Source: Bacillus sp. ISL-34
GTDB taxonomy: Bacteria > Bacillota > Bacilli > Bacillales > DSM-1321
DNA length: 64,000 nt
Reading direction: 5' to 3'
NCBI RefSeq assembly: GCF_018613325.1
Contig: NZ_JAGGQJ010000023.1
Span: 186,001-250,000, forward strand
A model generated the notes under the pieces. The model worked only from the letters and a program-made list of their open reading frames with translations. It did not search any database and was not told the origin of the DNA. Made by a program: the position numbers and the translations under genes. Positions within the stretch are counted from its first letter, which is position 1, and every line of letters starts with the position of its first letter. Positions 38,289 to 47,658 of the stretch are shown piece after piece.

Positions 38289-38345
38289 ATCTCCCTGCTC
38301 CTTAACTGTCGAGCTCAAGAATGAAGGATTCATATTTTTCCAAAT

Positions 38346-38391
38346 AAAAAGCTTGCAGGTGAAAATTAGATGCCTAACCTCCCCTGCAAGC
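38346..38391 (-). terminator. Terminator of the AraC-type regulator
   Basis: GCTTGCAGG pairs with CCTGCAAGC; on the minus strand five T residues follow. Confidence 0.75.
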
Positions 38392-38420
38392 GAAAAACGA
38401 ATAAATTTTATGGTTGAACA

Positions 38421-39290
38421 CTATTCCTTTTTAATGGGAATCCAAATTTCGGAGTAATAATCAGGGTTCGAAGCGTCGTCGTTCGCGTATACTTCCAATT
38501 CGGGAGTGCCGGCATGTTCATAACCGCTGGTAGGGAACCATTCTGAAAAAATTCGCTTCCAAGCTTGTTGGATGGCATCAGGCATAGGTCCATGAACTTC
38601 GAATACAACCCACTTGGAAGCCGGTATCGTAAGGGTTGAAAACTCTTCAGGCACTTTCCCGGCATACTCTGCACCTATCCAATAATCCATCGTTTCATTT
38701 TTTTCCACAGCCCGCTTATCGACACATACACCAATCAAGCCATCTATTCGGCCATTGTTCAACTTCGCTAACCTATTTCCTGTCCCATCCGAATTGACTT
38801 TCTCCCACAACTTCGGAATCCCGATCAAATTCTCTTCATTAACCAAGGAAAACTCTTGCTTGATTCCAATCAATTGAAAGGAATCCCTTTCAAGGATATT
38901 GTATTTCATCGGTTTTGCCCCTTTCAGAATCACCTGTATCACCAGGCGTTCATAAAATTCCAGCTTCCCCATACACTTTCGGGCTTCGCTTGGAGATACC
39001 CCATGCTGCCTTCGAAAAGCTTTTGAGAATGATTCGGGGGTGTCATAGCCATACTTGTAGGCTAAATCAATGACCTTGCCATTTGTGGATGAAATCTCCT
39101 GGGCCGCTAAGGTCAGTCTTCGACGCCGGATATATTCACCAATGGTAATATCCGTTAAAATGGTGAATGTCCGCTGAAAATGAAATGCTGAGGCATTCGC
39201 CTCCCTGGAAATGCTCTCGATCGTCAAGTCCTCCAATAAGTTCTCCTCGATATAATCGATGGCCTTTTGGATTGATTCAACCCACCCCAT
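38421..39290 (-). CDS. AraC-family regulator with GyrI-like effector domain
   Basis: A 289-residue transcription regulator. The first 105 residues hold the two AraC helix-turn-helix motifs (LTIESISREANASAFHFQRTF and YDTPESFSKAFRRQHGVSPS, about residues 17-100). From about 120 on, a GyrI/SOUL-type ligand domain follows (MKYNILERDSFQLIGIK onward, with LTIPASKWVVFEVHG). This is the Rob/BmrR-like layout, which usually senses small hydrophobic or drug-like molecules. The start at 39290 follows AAGGGGTGA. No target gene is evident next to it. Confidence 0.88.
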   Translation of the reverse strand: MGWVESIQKAIDYIEENLLEDLTIESISREANASAFHFQRTFTILTDITIGEYIRRRRLTLAAQEISSTNGKVIDLAYKYGYDTPESFSKAFRRQHGVSPSEARKCMGKLEFYERLVIQVILKGAKPMKYNILERDSFQLIGIKQEFSLVNEENLIGIPKLWEKVNSDGTGNRLAKLNNGRIDGLIGVCVDKRAVEKNETMDYWIGAEYAGKVPEEFSTLTIPASKWVVFEVHGPMPDAIQQAWKRIFSEWFPTSGYEHAGTPELEVYANDDASNPDYYSEIWIPIKKE

Positions 39291-39408
39291 TTCACTCACC
39301 CCTTGTCACTATACTAGCAAGACCGATCAATGAAATCCTGTCTGATTCTGCTCTGTTTTGGCAGTGTTCGTTTCACTCATTCGAAACCCGCTTTTCCATG
39401 ACAGTGAT

Positions 39409-39930
39409 TCAATAATCCTGCTTTTTCATTTTCAGCTTATACTCGTATTGACCGGCTAGCATCCTCATGATATGGAGGAACATTTCCCCCCTGGTGATTC
39501 GCTCATTTGTAAATACGCCGATCGCTCCTTCCTTTTTGCTAATATTCTCTTGCCTTGTGAAGGCGTCCATCACCGGGCCCAGCTCTTCACCTTCCAGCAG
39601 CTTCTCAGCAACAATTCCCGGCACTGGGATTCTCGCTCCGGCAGCTACAAAGACCTCACCGTCCCTCGTGGCCATTGCACCCCAATTACACAGAAACAGT
39701 GCTTGTCCCATTTTCACGACACCGCCTTCAAGTCCGATACCCATTTCGGCATCACTGTGAATCAAGCAATTCCGGGCCCTTGTCATTGCCCCCTCCATCG
39801 TTTCCTCATCTGAAAAAGGCTGTTCCGGGACCCCGCTCTCCACTTGAAGCGAAATGATTTCTGCACCTTCATATACGCCAAGCACGGCACTTACTTTCGC
39901 CGGATTCTTACTGCCAACTGCTATTTTCAA
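39409..39930 (-). CDS. DUF84-family inosine/xanthosine triphosphatase
   Basis: A 173-residue house-cleaning NTPase that hydrolyses ITP and XTP to their monophosphates-type products, keeping deaminated purines out of nucleic acids. The N-terminal MKIAVGSKNPAKVSAV, central SGVPEQPFSDEETMEGAMTR (truncated view) and EMGIGLEGGV are the family signatures. Translation starts at a TTG behind GAAGGAAGGT. It lies between the AraC regulator and ytoP; a terminator precedes it on the ytoP side. Confidence 0.85.
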   Translation of the reverse strand: MKIAVGSKNPAKVSAVLGVYEGAEIISLQVESGVPEQPFSDEETMEGAMTRARNCLIHSDAEMGIGLEGGVVKMGQALFLCNWGAMATRDGEVFVAAGARIPVPGIVAEKLLEGEELGPVMDAFTRQENISKKEGAIGVFTNERITRGEMFLHIMRMLAGQYEYKLKMKKQDY

Positions 39931-39952
39931 TATAATTACCTTCCTTCTATGT

Positions 39953-40005
39953 AAAAAAAGCTGATGGAAGAGGATTCATGACAGCATCCCTTTCCATTTC
40001 AGCTT
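39953..40005 (-). terminator. Terminator of ytoP
   Basis: Minus-strand AAGCTGAAATGGAAA pairs with TTCCATCAGCTT, followed by seven T residues. Confidence 0.8.
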
Positions 40006-40011
40006 CCTCCG

Positions 40012-41085
40012 TCAACCGTTTTTTATCAAGGTCTCGAACGTCGTTTTATCACAGGAACGAACCAATTTCCCAATCAGTTCACGTGCAGCGGCATAATCAT
40101 CAATATGAATCATGGATGCATGTGTATGAATATAGCGGGAACAAATGCCAATCACACCGCTTGGAATGCCTTCATTAGCAATATGAACCTGTCCTGCATC
40201 CGTGCCGCCTTGGGAAACGAAATATTGATACGGAATCTCATTCGACTCGGCCGTATCAAGGATGAATTCCCTCATGCCGCGATGCGTAACCATCGAACGA
40301 TCAAAAATGCGGAGCAGTGCCCCTTTCCCTAGCTGGCCAAATTCACTTTTACTGCCGGACATATCGTTCGCCGGACTTGCATCCAAAGCGAAGAAAAGAT
40401 CCGGTTTGATCATATGAGCTGCAGTTTGAGCGCCCCGTAATCCCACTTCCTCCTGGACGGTTGCCCCGGAATATAAGATATTCGGTAACGTTTCGCCTTT
40501 TAAATCTTTTAACAATTCAATCGCAAGGCCGCAACCGTAACGATTATCCCACGCTTTTGCGAGGATTTTTTTCTCATTGGCCATCGGCGTGAATGGACAA
40601 ATCGGTACGATCTGCTGACCTGGCTTAATACCGATTCTCTTCACATCTTCCTTATCATCCGCCCCGATATCAATCAGCATATTTTTGATATCCATTGGTT
40701 TTGAGCGTTGCGATTCATCAAGCAAATGGGGAGGAATCGAACCGATGACACCAATGACCGGACCGTTATCGGTTATGATTTCGACTCTTTGGGCCAAAAG
40801 CACTTGACTCCACCAGCCTCCTAGGGTCTGAAAGCGAATCATTCCATTTTCCGTTACGGAGGTGACCATGAATCCCACTTCATCCATGTGCCCGGCAACT
40901 AGTACAGTCGGCCCATCTTCATTGCCTCTTTTTACGCCAAATATTCCGCCAAGGCGATCTTGGACGATTTCATCCGAATACTTTTCCAGCTCACTTTTCA
41001 TGAAACTCCGAACTGCATGTTCATTTCCCGAGGCTCCCGGTAATTCCGTCAATGTTTTAAAAAGCTCCAAAGTCTCATGATTCAT
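40012..41085 (-). CDS. ytoP: M42-family glutamyl aminopeptidase-like YtoP
   Basis: A 357-residue dinuclear-metal aminopeptidase of family M42 (PepA/FrvX type), usually forming large tetrahedral complexes that degrade peptides. Seen: [12 protein letters not shown] (first metal ligands), [28 protein letters not shown] (catalytic base and metal glutamates), [10 protein letters not shown], and the final [12 protein letters not shown]. Length normal. The ATG follows TTAGGGGT. Cytoplasmic, single gene. Confidence 0.92.
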   Translation of the reverse strand: MNHETLELFKTLTELPGASGNEHAVRSFMKSELEKYSDEIVQDRLGGIFGVKRGNEDGPTVLVAGHMDEVGFMVTSVTENGMIRFQTLGGWWSQVLLAQRVEIITDNGPVIGVIGSIPPHLLDESQRSKPMDIKNMLIDIGADDKEDVKRIGIKPGQQIVPICPFTPMANEKKILAKAWDNRYGCGLAIELLKDLKGETLPNILYSGATVQEEVGLRGAQTAAHMIKPDLFFALDASPANDMSGSKSEFGQLGKGALLRIFDRSMVTHRGMREFILDTAESNEIPYQYFVSQGGTDAGQVHIANEGIPSGVIGICSRYIHTHASMIHIDDYAAARELIGKLVRSCDKTTFETLIKNG

Positions 41086-41262
41086 TTTTCTACCCCTAAC
41101 CTATGTATTGTTTCTTACTATTTTACAGAACTTAGCATCGTGTTACACTAGAAAGTTCTAATTTATCAGTTAATGGGTAAAATTTCAAATTATTAGTCAA
41201 ATAAAGCGTACTTCTGTATACTAGAAGAAGTGATTTTAAAAAAAGCAATGGAGGAGAAATCA

Positions 41263-41580
41263 ATGAATTGGAAAACGTTTTTACTAGGTACTGCAGCCGG
41301 GTTTGCTGCTGGCTATGCGACAAAACAACTATTGGATCAATCAAGTAAACCTTCTCCCGATAAAGTCTTGGCCCAAGTTAAGGAAACAGTCAAAAAGGAT
41401 GGAAATATATATGGCTCATGGATCTTGATGAAGCCGGAGAACTATACAAAAAATGATTTGGACTATGAAGTGTACAAAGGCGGGATCACCAGAAACACAG
41501 AGGGTAAACGGGAGCAATTCGAATTTGTTGCAGATGCCTCAACAGGAACGATATTGGAGCTTAATGCGCAAAATGATTGA
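41263..41580 (+). CDS. ytzB: YtzB-like PepSY-type small protein
   Basis: A 105-residue protein. The first 25 residues (MNWKTFLLGTAAGFAAGYAT) form an N-terminal hydrophobic anchor or signal. The rest looks like one PepSY-like domain with VLAQVKETVKKDG, the KGGITRNTEGKREQFEFVAD strand pair and a final TGTILELNA. PepSY domains often modulate proteases or bind the cell envelope; the role here is unknown. The start at 41263 follows GGAGGAGAAA. Convergent with ytnP. Confidence 0.82.
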   Translation: MNWKTFLLGTAAGFAAGYATKQLLDQSSKPSPDKVLAQVKETVKKDGNIYGSWILMKPENYTKNDLDYEVYKGGITRNTEGKREQFEFVADASTGTILELNAQND

Positions 41581-41583
41581 AAC

Positions 41584-41621
41584 AAAAAAAGGAGGGCCGT
41601 CAAAAAGACGTCCTCCTTTTG
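41584..41621. terminator. Bidirectional terminator between ytzB and ytnP
   Basis: AAAAAAGGAGG pairs with CCTCCTTTT, with an inner CGTC/GACG stem. Confidence 0.85.
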
Positions 41622-41630
41622 CTTTCCCGC

Positions 41631-42476
41631 TTACCGCTTCCGTTTCAATTCGTCCATTATCTCCTTACCCGTTACATCCCATTTGATTGCACAGTATTGG
41701 GCATCATGGTAAAAGCTATACCAGGACCCATTTTCCAGACCGGATTTCATCCACTTTTCCTTCGCCTCGATGGAAGTCATGGGATAATCGTCATAAGCGA
41801 GGACCCAGAGGACATTCGCATGGGCGTGCGTCGGCATGATATCTGCCATGTGAATCAATCTATCCCCACCATCCTCAATGATGATGATCGCATGTCCATC
41901 ACTATGTCCCCCAGTATGGATCATTTTAATGCCGGCTGTAATTTCCTGCTCTCCTTCAAAAGGACGTACAAGAGAAGCGACAGCCTCCCAGTTTTCTGCC
42001 CAATATGTACTTTTTGAACGAATATTCGGGTTTTTCATTTCATCCCATTCAGTTTGGGTCGTAATGATTTCTGCACGCTCGAAAACAGGCACCCAAGTTT
42101 CACCTTCACGTTTCGTCAAACCGCAGGCATGGTCGAAATGTAGATGGGTCATTAAAATGTAATCGATATCATTTGGCTGAATCCCAAGTTTGTTAAGGTC
42201 TTCGACAAGATTTGATTCCTCAGTCACCCCAAAATTCCGTTTCTGCTTGTCATTCATCTTTCCATTGCCAATACCGGAATCTATAAGCATGTTCAATCCA
42301 TTTGCCTGCACTAAAATCGGATCCGTTCGTAACTCGATTTGGTTATTTTCGTTAACAGGATACTTCTTGGACCAAAGCGGTTTCGGTACAACACCGAACA
42401 TCGCACCGCCATCCAAGTGAGTCACACCTCCATTCAACCATGTTAATTTAATTTCCCCTATTTGCATCGTTTCCAT
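41631..42476 (-). CDS. ytnP: MBL-fold hydrolase YtnP
   Basis: A 281-residue metallo-beta-lactamase-fold enzyme. The zinc motif [11 protein letters not shown] (HxHxDH) is intact, with further ligands in [11 protein letters not shown] and [11 protein letters not shown]. subtilis YtnP is reported to act as a lactonase that interferes with Streptomyces signalling; this protein keeps the overall layout and length, so the same type of activity is possible but not shown by sequence. The ATG follows GAGGGGT. Convergent with ytzB. Confidence 0.9.
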   Translation of the reverse strand: METMQIGEIKLTWLNGGVTHLDGGAMFGVVPKPLWSKKYPVNENNQIELRTDPILVQANGLNMLIDSGIGNGKMNDKQKRNFGVTEESNLVEDLNKLGIQPNDIDYILMTHLHFDHACGLTKREGETWVPVFERAEIITTQTEWDEMKNPNIRSKSTYWAENWEAVASLVRPFEGEQEITAGIKMIHTGGHSDGHAIIIIEDGGDRLIHMADIMPTHAHANVLWVLAYDDYPMTSIEAKEKWMKSGLENGSWYSFYHDAQYCAIKWDVTGKEIMDELKRKR

Positions 42477-42576
42477 TTTTACCCCTCCTCTCCCTTTAGT
42501 TTAACACCCGCTTCCATATATTGAAATTGATAACAATCAAGTCATCCTCGTGAATGAAATACACCGCCTTAAACAG

Positions 42577-42605
42577 TAAAAAACCAGATGCTGTGCACCT
42601 GGTTT
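42577..42605 (-). terminator. Terminator of trmB
   Basis: Minus-strand AAACCAGG-TGCACAGCAT-CTGGTTT followed by TTTTAC, after the trmB stop codon. Confidence 0.75.
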
Positions 42606-42616
42606 CTAATCGATGA

Positions 42617-43255
42617 TTATTGGAACATTGCTTCCAAACGGTATATCCGGTTGCCTTTACTCGAGAACTTTTCTTCATATTCAGTCATGATATTGCCTTC
42701 AAAACTGCTGTTATGCAGATCAAGGCTTACATATTTCAAGAGCATGCCGTATTCGGAAATACTTTTCAAGGAAGATTCGAATAACCCTTGGTTATCAGTC
42801 TTGAAGTGAATCTCACCTTTGTCTGGCAGGATGCCTTCATATACTTCGAGGAAGGTCTTATACGTTAACCGACGTTTTGCATGACGTGATTTCGGCCATG
42901 GATCTGAGAAATTCAAGTAGACGCGATCCACGTCACCTTTTGCAAAATAGTCCCCTAAGTTCGCTGCGTCAACATTCAACAGCTTTAAATTTGGAACATC
43001 CGCTTCAATCAGCAAGTCCAATGCAGCTACAATGACGCTTCCATATACTTCAATTCCAATAAAATTCACATCAGGATGGGCTTTTGCCATTTCTGTGATG
43101 AAACGGCCTTTGCCCGTACCCACTTCAATATATAACGGATTATCGTTACCGAAAACTTCATTCCATTTACCTTTATGGCTCACTGGCTGATGAATTACAT
43201 ATTGTGGAAAATCATTCAAACGGTCTTCAGCCCAAGGTTTATTTCTTAAACGCAT
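42617..43255 (-). CDS. trmB: tRNA (guanine-N7)-methyltransferase
   Basis: A 212-residue SAM-dependent enzyme that makes m7G46 in tRNA variable loops. Seen: the N-terminal [11 protein letters not shown], the SAM motif [28 protein letters not shown], and the catalytic-region [19 protein letters not shown] (DPWPK-HxKRR signature). The start at 43255 follows TAGGGGTGT; the frame is open 21 codons upstream but that stretch is not conserved-looking. Order with ytmP and ytzH as in B. subtilis. Confidence 0.95.
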   Translation of the reverse strand: MRLRNKPWAEDRLNDFPQYVIHQPVSHKGKWNEVFGNDNPLYIEVGTGKGRFITEMAKAHPDVNFIGIEVYGSVIVAALDLLIEADVPNLKLLNVDAANLGDYFAKGDVDRVYLNFSDPWPKSRHAKRRLTYKTFLEVYEGILPDKGEIHFKTDNQGLFESSLKSISEYGMLLKYVSLDLHNSSFEGNIMTEYEEKFSSKGNRIYRLEAMFQ

Positions 43256-43363
43256 GATGACACCCCTATTTATAATATAATCGTTCAAACCATAACACGA
43301 GTGGATGGATTCCTGCAAGTTGATTTTTTCAGGAAAAAGCCTGCATGCACCGACTTAACAAAT

Positions 43364-43392
43364 AAAAAAACTGCCGGCCATCCAGGCGACAG
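43364..43392 (-). terminator. Minus-strand terminator upstream of trmB
   Basis: Minus-strand ACTGTCGCC pairs imperfectly with GGCCGGCAGT and is followed by seven T residues. It would end transcription arriving from ytmP, or antisense transcription through ytzH. Confidence 0.6.
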
Positions 43393-43508
43393 TCTCTGTA
43401 GTTTTCATGTATAAAACTTTCCGCAAAACACACCATAAATAAGTGAAGGGCAGGCGGGAACCACCTGGGAATCCCTTGAATCCATATTTAAGAAAGGAGA
43501 GGTATTAT

Positions 43509-43784
43509 ATGCCGCTTTCCAATGAACATCAAATTTCATTATTGAAAGATATATTGACCAATCATCAATCAGACTGCTGCGGATCCGTTTCTGAATGTGA
43601 ACAGGTTGAAAGGCTCGTCAAATCCTTAATGATCAATATGGACATTGACAGCAATGTGAAAACGATACTGACAGAGATTTACGAATACAGCCAGACTGGC
43701 ATCGGTACCGCCGATTTAGATGCACATATTTCAACCCACCAGAACGAGTTGTCCCAGTGGGTGGATGATATAGATCAATTCTGA
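43509..43784 (+). CDS. ytzH: YtzH-like protein
   Basis: A 91-residue hydrophilic helical protein, MPLSNEHQISLLKDILTNHQ at the start, with a CC pair at residues 22-23 followed by another cysteine at 28, and a C-terminus QWVDDIDQF. It matches the YtzH-like family in size and location; function unknown. The start follows AAAGGAGAGG. Its stop codon TGA directly abuts the ytmP stop on the other strand; the two share the palindrome TGATCA. Confidence 0.82.
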   Translation: MPLSNEHQISLLKDILTNHQSDCCGSVSECEQVERLVKSLMINMDIDSNVKTILTEIYEYSQTGIGTADLDAHISTHQNELSQWVDDIDQF

Positions 43785-44576
43785 TCAGCCAACCATCAAT
43801 AATGCTTCAAGTTTTTTCAGTAATTCATTTCTTTCCTCGTACCGCTTTCTGCGATGATGCCATTGGATGGAAAGCACAAGTTGTGAAACCGTGTGCCATT
43901 TCATCCTCATCTCCAGGCCTGCGTCTAGCTTTTTGCCGTAGCGGGCAAGCCATTGATTCCATTCTTCCCTTGGGACATATGAATACAGGAGTATGCCGAG
44001 GTCAATGGCCGGATCGCCAATGACCGCTCCGTCCCAATCAATCAGGAACAATCCATCGGTTTCGGTCATGAGCCAATTATTATGGTTCACATCACAATGA
44101 CAGACGACTTTTTCGTCGCACTCAATCAACAGGAGATTATTCTGTAAAAAATGGATGGCCTGCTTGATAATCGGAATATCCGTAACATCCGAAGATAACC
44201 CGGTTTCTATGTCTGTAAGTATACTTTCAGGTCGTAAAGGGGATTTCCCAAGCCTTTTGAGCATGCTTAACAAAGGATCGGATTGATGAATTTTTTGAAG
44301 CAGCTTTGCGACTCTTATATTGTTCATTTCCTGCTGAGATAGCTCCCTGCCTTCCATCCAATGCTGGGCCGTAATTACATCCCCATTTTCCAGGCGCTTT
44401 GTCCACATTAACTTCGGAACAATGCCCTCAGCTGAAAGAACAGCTAAAAATGGCGATGAATTTCGTTTAAGGAAGAGCTTCTGCCCCTCTTTCTCGGCAA
44501 TAAAGGCTTCTCCCGTAGCTCCTCCAGCAGGGGATATATCCCACTCCTGACCTAATAAATGTTCCAACTGGTTCAC
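43785..44576 (-). CDS. ytmP: YtmP, aminoglycoside phosphotransferase-like kinase
   Basis: A 263-residue protein kinase-like-fold phosphotransferase (APH/choline kinase family). Catalytic and metal motifs are intact: VVCHCDVNHNNWLM (Brenner-type HxDxxxxN) and LFLIDWDGAVIGDPAIDLG (DxD). The N-lobe has KLFLKRNSSPF with a candidate ATP-binding lysine. A small-molecule substrate is likely, but its identity is unknown; antibiotic resistance should not be assumed. Convergent with ytzH. Confidence 0.88.
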   Translation of the reverse strand: MNQLEHLLGQEWDISPAGGATGEAFIAEKEGQKLFLKRNSSPFLAVLSAEGIVPKLMWTKRLENGDVITAQHWMEGRELSQQEMNNIRVAKLLQKIHQSDPLLSMLKRLGKSPLRPESILTDIETGLSSDVTDIPIIKQAIHFLQNNLLLIECDEKVVCHCDVNHNNWLMTETDGLFLIDWDGAVIGDPAIDLGILLYSYVPREEWNQWLARYGKKLDAGLEMRMKWHTVSQLVLSIQWHHRRKRYEERNELLKKLEALLMVG

Positions 44577-44884
44577 CTTCGATTTCCTCGCTTAATCATA
44601 CAAATGTGGGTACGTTCACCTAGTGTATGTATTACCACTACTTTGAGTCCATGTTTTATAAAAAATCCGCCTGCTGGCGAAGCTGCATATATACTTGCAT
44701 CGGGATGATACCCGCAATTAAAAACATCCTCATTTTAGAGAAATAAAAAAATAGCTATTGAGCAATTAAACAATAGCCATAAATTAAATTTTAGTTGAAA
44801 AACGGTTTCTTCGTCAAGTACTATAAAACGATTATACGCATAAAACAAAAACAAATAAATCATTTCATATTTTTGTGTGGGATA
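44577..44884. other. Intergenic region between ytmP and ytlR
   Basis: About 310 bases with no gene. It holds a minus-strand terminator for ytlR (44743-44780), and the ytmP promoter is expected in the left part. In B. subtilis amyX and others lie here as I recall; nothing of them is visible. Confidence 0.55.
44743..44780 (-). terminator. Terminator of the ytlPQR operon
   Basis: Minus-strand GGCTATTG-TTTAATTGCT-CAATAGCT followed by a run of T residues, about 105 bases after the ytlR stop. Confidence 0.7.
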
Positions 44885-45775
44885 TCACCCTTGAACATGA
44901 CGCGCATTTTCTCTTTCAGAACGACTGCAGCTACTTAAATCCATTCCAACAATTTCTCCATCAGACTGGATTCTTACTGACCCTTGATTCTTCATTTTTA
45001 TCATTTTACCAGAAAAAGAATCAACATTTTTAATGTTTAGGTGACCGCCCCATAAAACGGTGATGAAGACGGTCAATAATTTCAACAAAGTAATATCATG
45101 GACCGCAATCACGTTTAACCTGCCATCATCCACCTTCGACATCGGTGAAATTTTCATTCCACCGCCAAAGTAGGGCTGGTTCGCAATGACGATGAACCAA
45201 ACCTTTTTCAAAAGATGCCGATTTCCATCAAAGATCAATTCCATGCAGCTGGGCTTGTAAGAAAATAACTTTTTTATAAAAATGAACAGATAAATTAAAT
45301 TACCCGCTCTGACAAAATTAAACCATTTTTTCAGAGGGGAACGGTCTGCTTCATCGGAAATTTCAGCATCAATGCCCATTACCAGGCTGTTCACGAAATA
45401 ACCAACCTTGCCATTCGTCTCAAACTGTCCAATATCAATGGCATTAAAGGCATTATCCTGGAATAAAGAAAGGGCTTCTTCCACACTATCAGTTTTTTGA
45501 ATGCCCCTTACATAATCATTGCCGGATCCAGCCGCAAGGGAGACGATGATAGCGTGAGGGAAACCAATGGCGCCATTTATGATTTCATTAATCGTGCCAT
45601 CTCCCCCGACAGCGATCACCCGGGTATCCTGATTCGTCCCTGAAAGAATTTCCTTCGTCAATCCTAGCGCATGCCCCTTTTCCCGTGTAAAAAACACCTC
45701 ATGGGGAACAGCTTTTGATTTCAGTATTTCCTCGGCCTTTTTCCAAATCTTCAAACTCTCTTCATTTCCAGCCAT
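44885..45775 (-). CDS. ytlR: YtlR, diacylglycerol/sphingosine kinase-like protein with damaged 5' end
   Basis: A lipid-kinase family protein (DAGK catalytic fold). Seen: VIAVGGDGTINEIINGA (nucleotide site GGDGT), AAGSGNDYVRG (catalytic GSGND), and the C-terminal DDGRLNVIAV and QSDGE-type IQSDGEIVG. The usual first strand with NPxxGxG is not in this frame from a proper start: the ATG at 45775 has no ribosome binding site. The upstream codons in frame read VFPVNSMAGNEES, as expected for the family, but hit TGA. An ATG at 45803 overlaps the ytlQ stop (TAATG), one frame off. A one-base frameshift between is likely. Confidence 0.75.
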   Translation of the reverse strand: MAGNEESLKIWKKAEEILKSKAVPHEVFFTREKGHALGLTKEILSGTNQDTRVIAVGGDGTINEIINGAIGFPHAIIVSLAAGSGNDYVRGIQKTDSVEEALSLFQDNAFNAIDIGQFETNGKVGYFVNSLVMGIDAEISDEADRSPLKKWFNFVRAGNLIYLFIFIKKLFSYKPSCMELIFDGNRHLLKKVWFIVIANQPYFGGGMKISPMSKVDDGRLNVIAVHDITLLKLLTVFITVLWGGHLNIKNVDSFSGKMIKMKNQGSVRIQSDGEIVGMDLSSCSRSERENARHVQG

Positions 45776-45802
45776 TGAATTGACAGGAAATACACCGTTT
45801 CA

Positions 45803-46810
45803 TTAAGGTGCGGCATGCTCATTTCCTTCTGTTTGGTTATATTCGGCTTCCCATTCAGGTCTCAGGCTGGATGTAGTTTGGCAATATTCAAGCAATGCCT
45901 GCGCCCCTTTTAACTGCTGTGCCTTAAGAGGAGACGATATTGCCCGCATCCTTTCAAACCATTCCGGGAAGGTCCGTTTATCCAATATCGTAATATCATA
46001 AGGTGCTTCGGGATAATCGACATATCCATTCCGGGATAAAATCACCTTTTTAATCGGCATGTTCACTTCATATAGCTCAAATAACTGGGAGACGATGTTC
46101 GTCATCCGATTTGCACCCAACAAAGGGTTGAGCACTTTTTTATCAGGATGCTTATGATGCCTGCGGACCCAGAACCGATCACTGGAACCGATGAATGCAG
46201 CGTCTTCTTCCGCTTCCAGAAAAGTGATGCACCAAGCATCAACAGGAGTCAATAAAATGACTTCGACTTCAACAGGCGCATTTTTCAATAGAAAGATAGG
46301 TTTATATAATACGAGAAACGTATCAGGAAAACGCTGCAGAAAAAAGCGGAGCCTCTCATCCAAAAAGAATGATTGGTCCACAAATGACTTTTCACGAAGC
46401 GTCGAACTCCCCCATTTCATCTGAAAGCGGAGCAATTGATTTAAATAATTTTGCTTTAATTCATCCTGACTGGCCGGACGGTACGGAAACCTTAATGAAA
46501 AAACATTAGTATCTTCAATCTGGTTCGGTATTAGCAGTTCTTCTTCCTCTGCCTCCTGTTTGCCTGTCCGGTGGAATATGCCTTTCACCATTTTAAACAG
46601 GCCCTTTGACTCTTCCTGGGACGGATCAAATTTGACCTGTGTTTCACTTTCAGTATGTTCGCTGTACAACCGATCTAGCTCGCCCGCATGATAAGCAGCC
46701 TTCAATTTATCCCATTGCTGTTTTTTCAACCGTGCAAATTGTGTTGGATAACGATAAATATCCTGCTCATACCGGGAAATATAATCCTGCATCTTTATGA
46801 GCTGTGCCAT
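45803..46810 (-). CDS. ytlQ: YtlQ, conserved protein of unknown function
   Basis: A 335-residue cytoplasmic protein. The N-terminus is basic and helical, YISRYEQDIYRYPTQFARLK. The C-terminal half (VEVEVILLTPVDAWCITFLE, NPLLGANRMTNIVSQLF, KKVILSRNGYVDYPEA) resembles the strand-helix pattern of NERD/nuclease-like domains, but I do not see a convincing catalytic set. The start at 46810 is preferred because GGTGGTGG lies upstream of it. It follows thpR by 21 bases and overlaps the ytlR reading region: one operon. Confidence 0.72.
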   Translation of the reverse strand: MAQLIKMQDYISRYEQDIYRYPTQFARLKKQQWDKLKAAYHAGELDRLYSEHTESETQVKFDPSQEESKGLFKMVKGIFHRTGKQEAEEEELLIPNQIEDTNVFSLRFPYRPASQDELKQNYLNQLLRFQMKWGSSTLREKSFVDQSFFLDERLRFFLQRFPDTFLVLYKPIFLLKNAPVEVEVILLTPVDAWCITFLEAEEDAAFIGSSDRFWVRRHHKHPDKKVLNPLLGANRMTNIVSQLFELYEVNMPIKKVILSRNGYVDYPEAPYDITILDKRTFPEWFERMRAISSPLKAQQLKGAQALLEYCQTTSSLRPEWEAEYNQTEGNEHAAP

Positions 46811-46831
46811 TCGACCACCACCCATCTTTCT

Positions 46832-47395
46832 CTATTTTTGAAGGTTTATCGTGAAAATCTTCTCGTATGAAGGGGAGGCTCCAAGATGTGTTTGATATAA
46901 CGCAACCTGATCTGCTTCAAAATGCTTATCCTCCAAATTCGCTATCTGGCGGACGCTCTCCAACGAAAAGGGACGATCCCCCTCGAATTTTCTTGCCAGC
47001 GTAATATGAGGCTTGAACGGCTTTTTATCAAGTTCAAAACCCGCTTCGATACAAGAATTATAGACTTTCCTTTGGATGGCAAAAAGCCTATCTTGCCGCT
47101 TGACGCCTGCCCATAGAATCCTTGGGCTCTCACTCTTGCCAAAACCGCCGATATCGCCGAGTTCCAAGCCGAATGAAGCCTCATTGGCAAGCTCGCTTTC
47201 CACACGGCCCATGGCATCCTCTTTCAATGTATCGGGAGCATTGCCCAAAAATGCCATCGTAATATGATAATCGGCTGGATGCAGCCATTTCTTAAATGGA
47301 AATTCTGGCTTCAGTTGTTCCGTAACAGTATTTAAATAAGCCTTAATATCATCAGGCAATACTAAAGCAAAGAAAAAATGAGTATTCATGGTCAC
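46832..47395 (-). CDS. thpR: RNA 2',3'-cyclic phosphodiesterase ThpR (YtlP)
   Basis: A 187-residue 2H-phosphoesterase family protein that opens 2',3'-cyclic phosphates on RNA. The two HxT motifs are present: DYHITMAFLG (about residue 44) and KPHITLARKF (about residue 129), with MNTHFFFALVLPDD at the start. A GTG at 47395 is six bases after AGGAAGGA and is the likely start; the ATG two codons later is possible. First gene of the ytlP-ytlQ-ytlR operon. Confidence 0.9.
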   Translation of the reverse strand: MTMNTHFFFALVLPDDIKAYLNTVTEQLKPEFPFKKWLHPADYHITMAFLGNAPDTLKEDAMGRVESELANEASFGLELGDIGGFGKSESPRILWAGVKRQDRLFAIQRKVYNSCIEAGFELDKKPFKPHITLARKFEGDRPFSLESVRQIANLEDKHFEADQVALYQTHLGASPSYEKIFTINLQK

Positions 47396-47534
47396 TTACA
47401 TTCCTTCCTGTTTTCCCTTTAATTTTACCATAATTCCCATTGCATATACCTTTTCTTGGGCTTCCTAATAAATATTCCCTCCATCAGGAATATTCCTACC
47501 TTCCATACTCTGAACGAAGTCCATGACGTATTTT

Positions 47535-47597
47535 TTCCGCGCTAGGTCGAATTATCCCCTCACTGGGTCGGATTATTCCGCGCAAGGGTCGGATACA
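47535..47597. repeat. Three imperfect tandem units of about 21 bases
   Basis: Units TTCCGCGCTAGGTCGAATTA, then TCCCCTCACTGGGTCGGATT plus A, then TTCCGCGCAAGGGTCGGATA share GGTCGGATTA and CCGCGC cores. They lie in the noncoding gap between thpR and mntH. Confidence 0.7.
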
Positions 47598-47622
47598 CGA
47601 AACACACAGCAAAAAATCTAAC

Positions 47623-47647
47623 AAAAAAGGACCAAAGATTGGTCCTT
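47623..47647 (-). terminator. Terminator of mntH
   Basis: Minus-strand AAGGACCAA-TCT-TTGGTCC followed by six T residues. Confidence 0.85.
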
Positions 47648-47658
47648 CCCTGCTTCTT

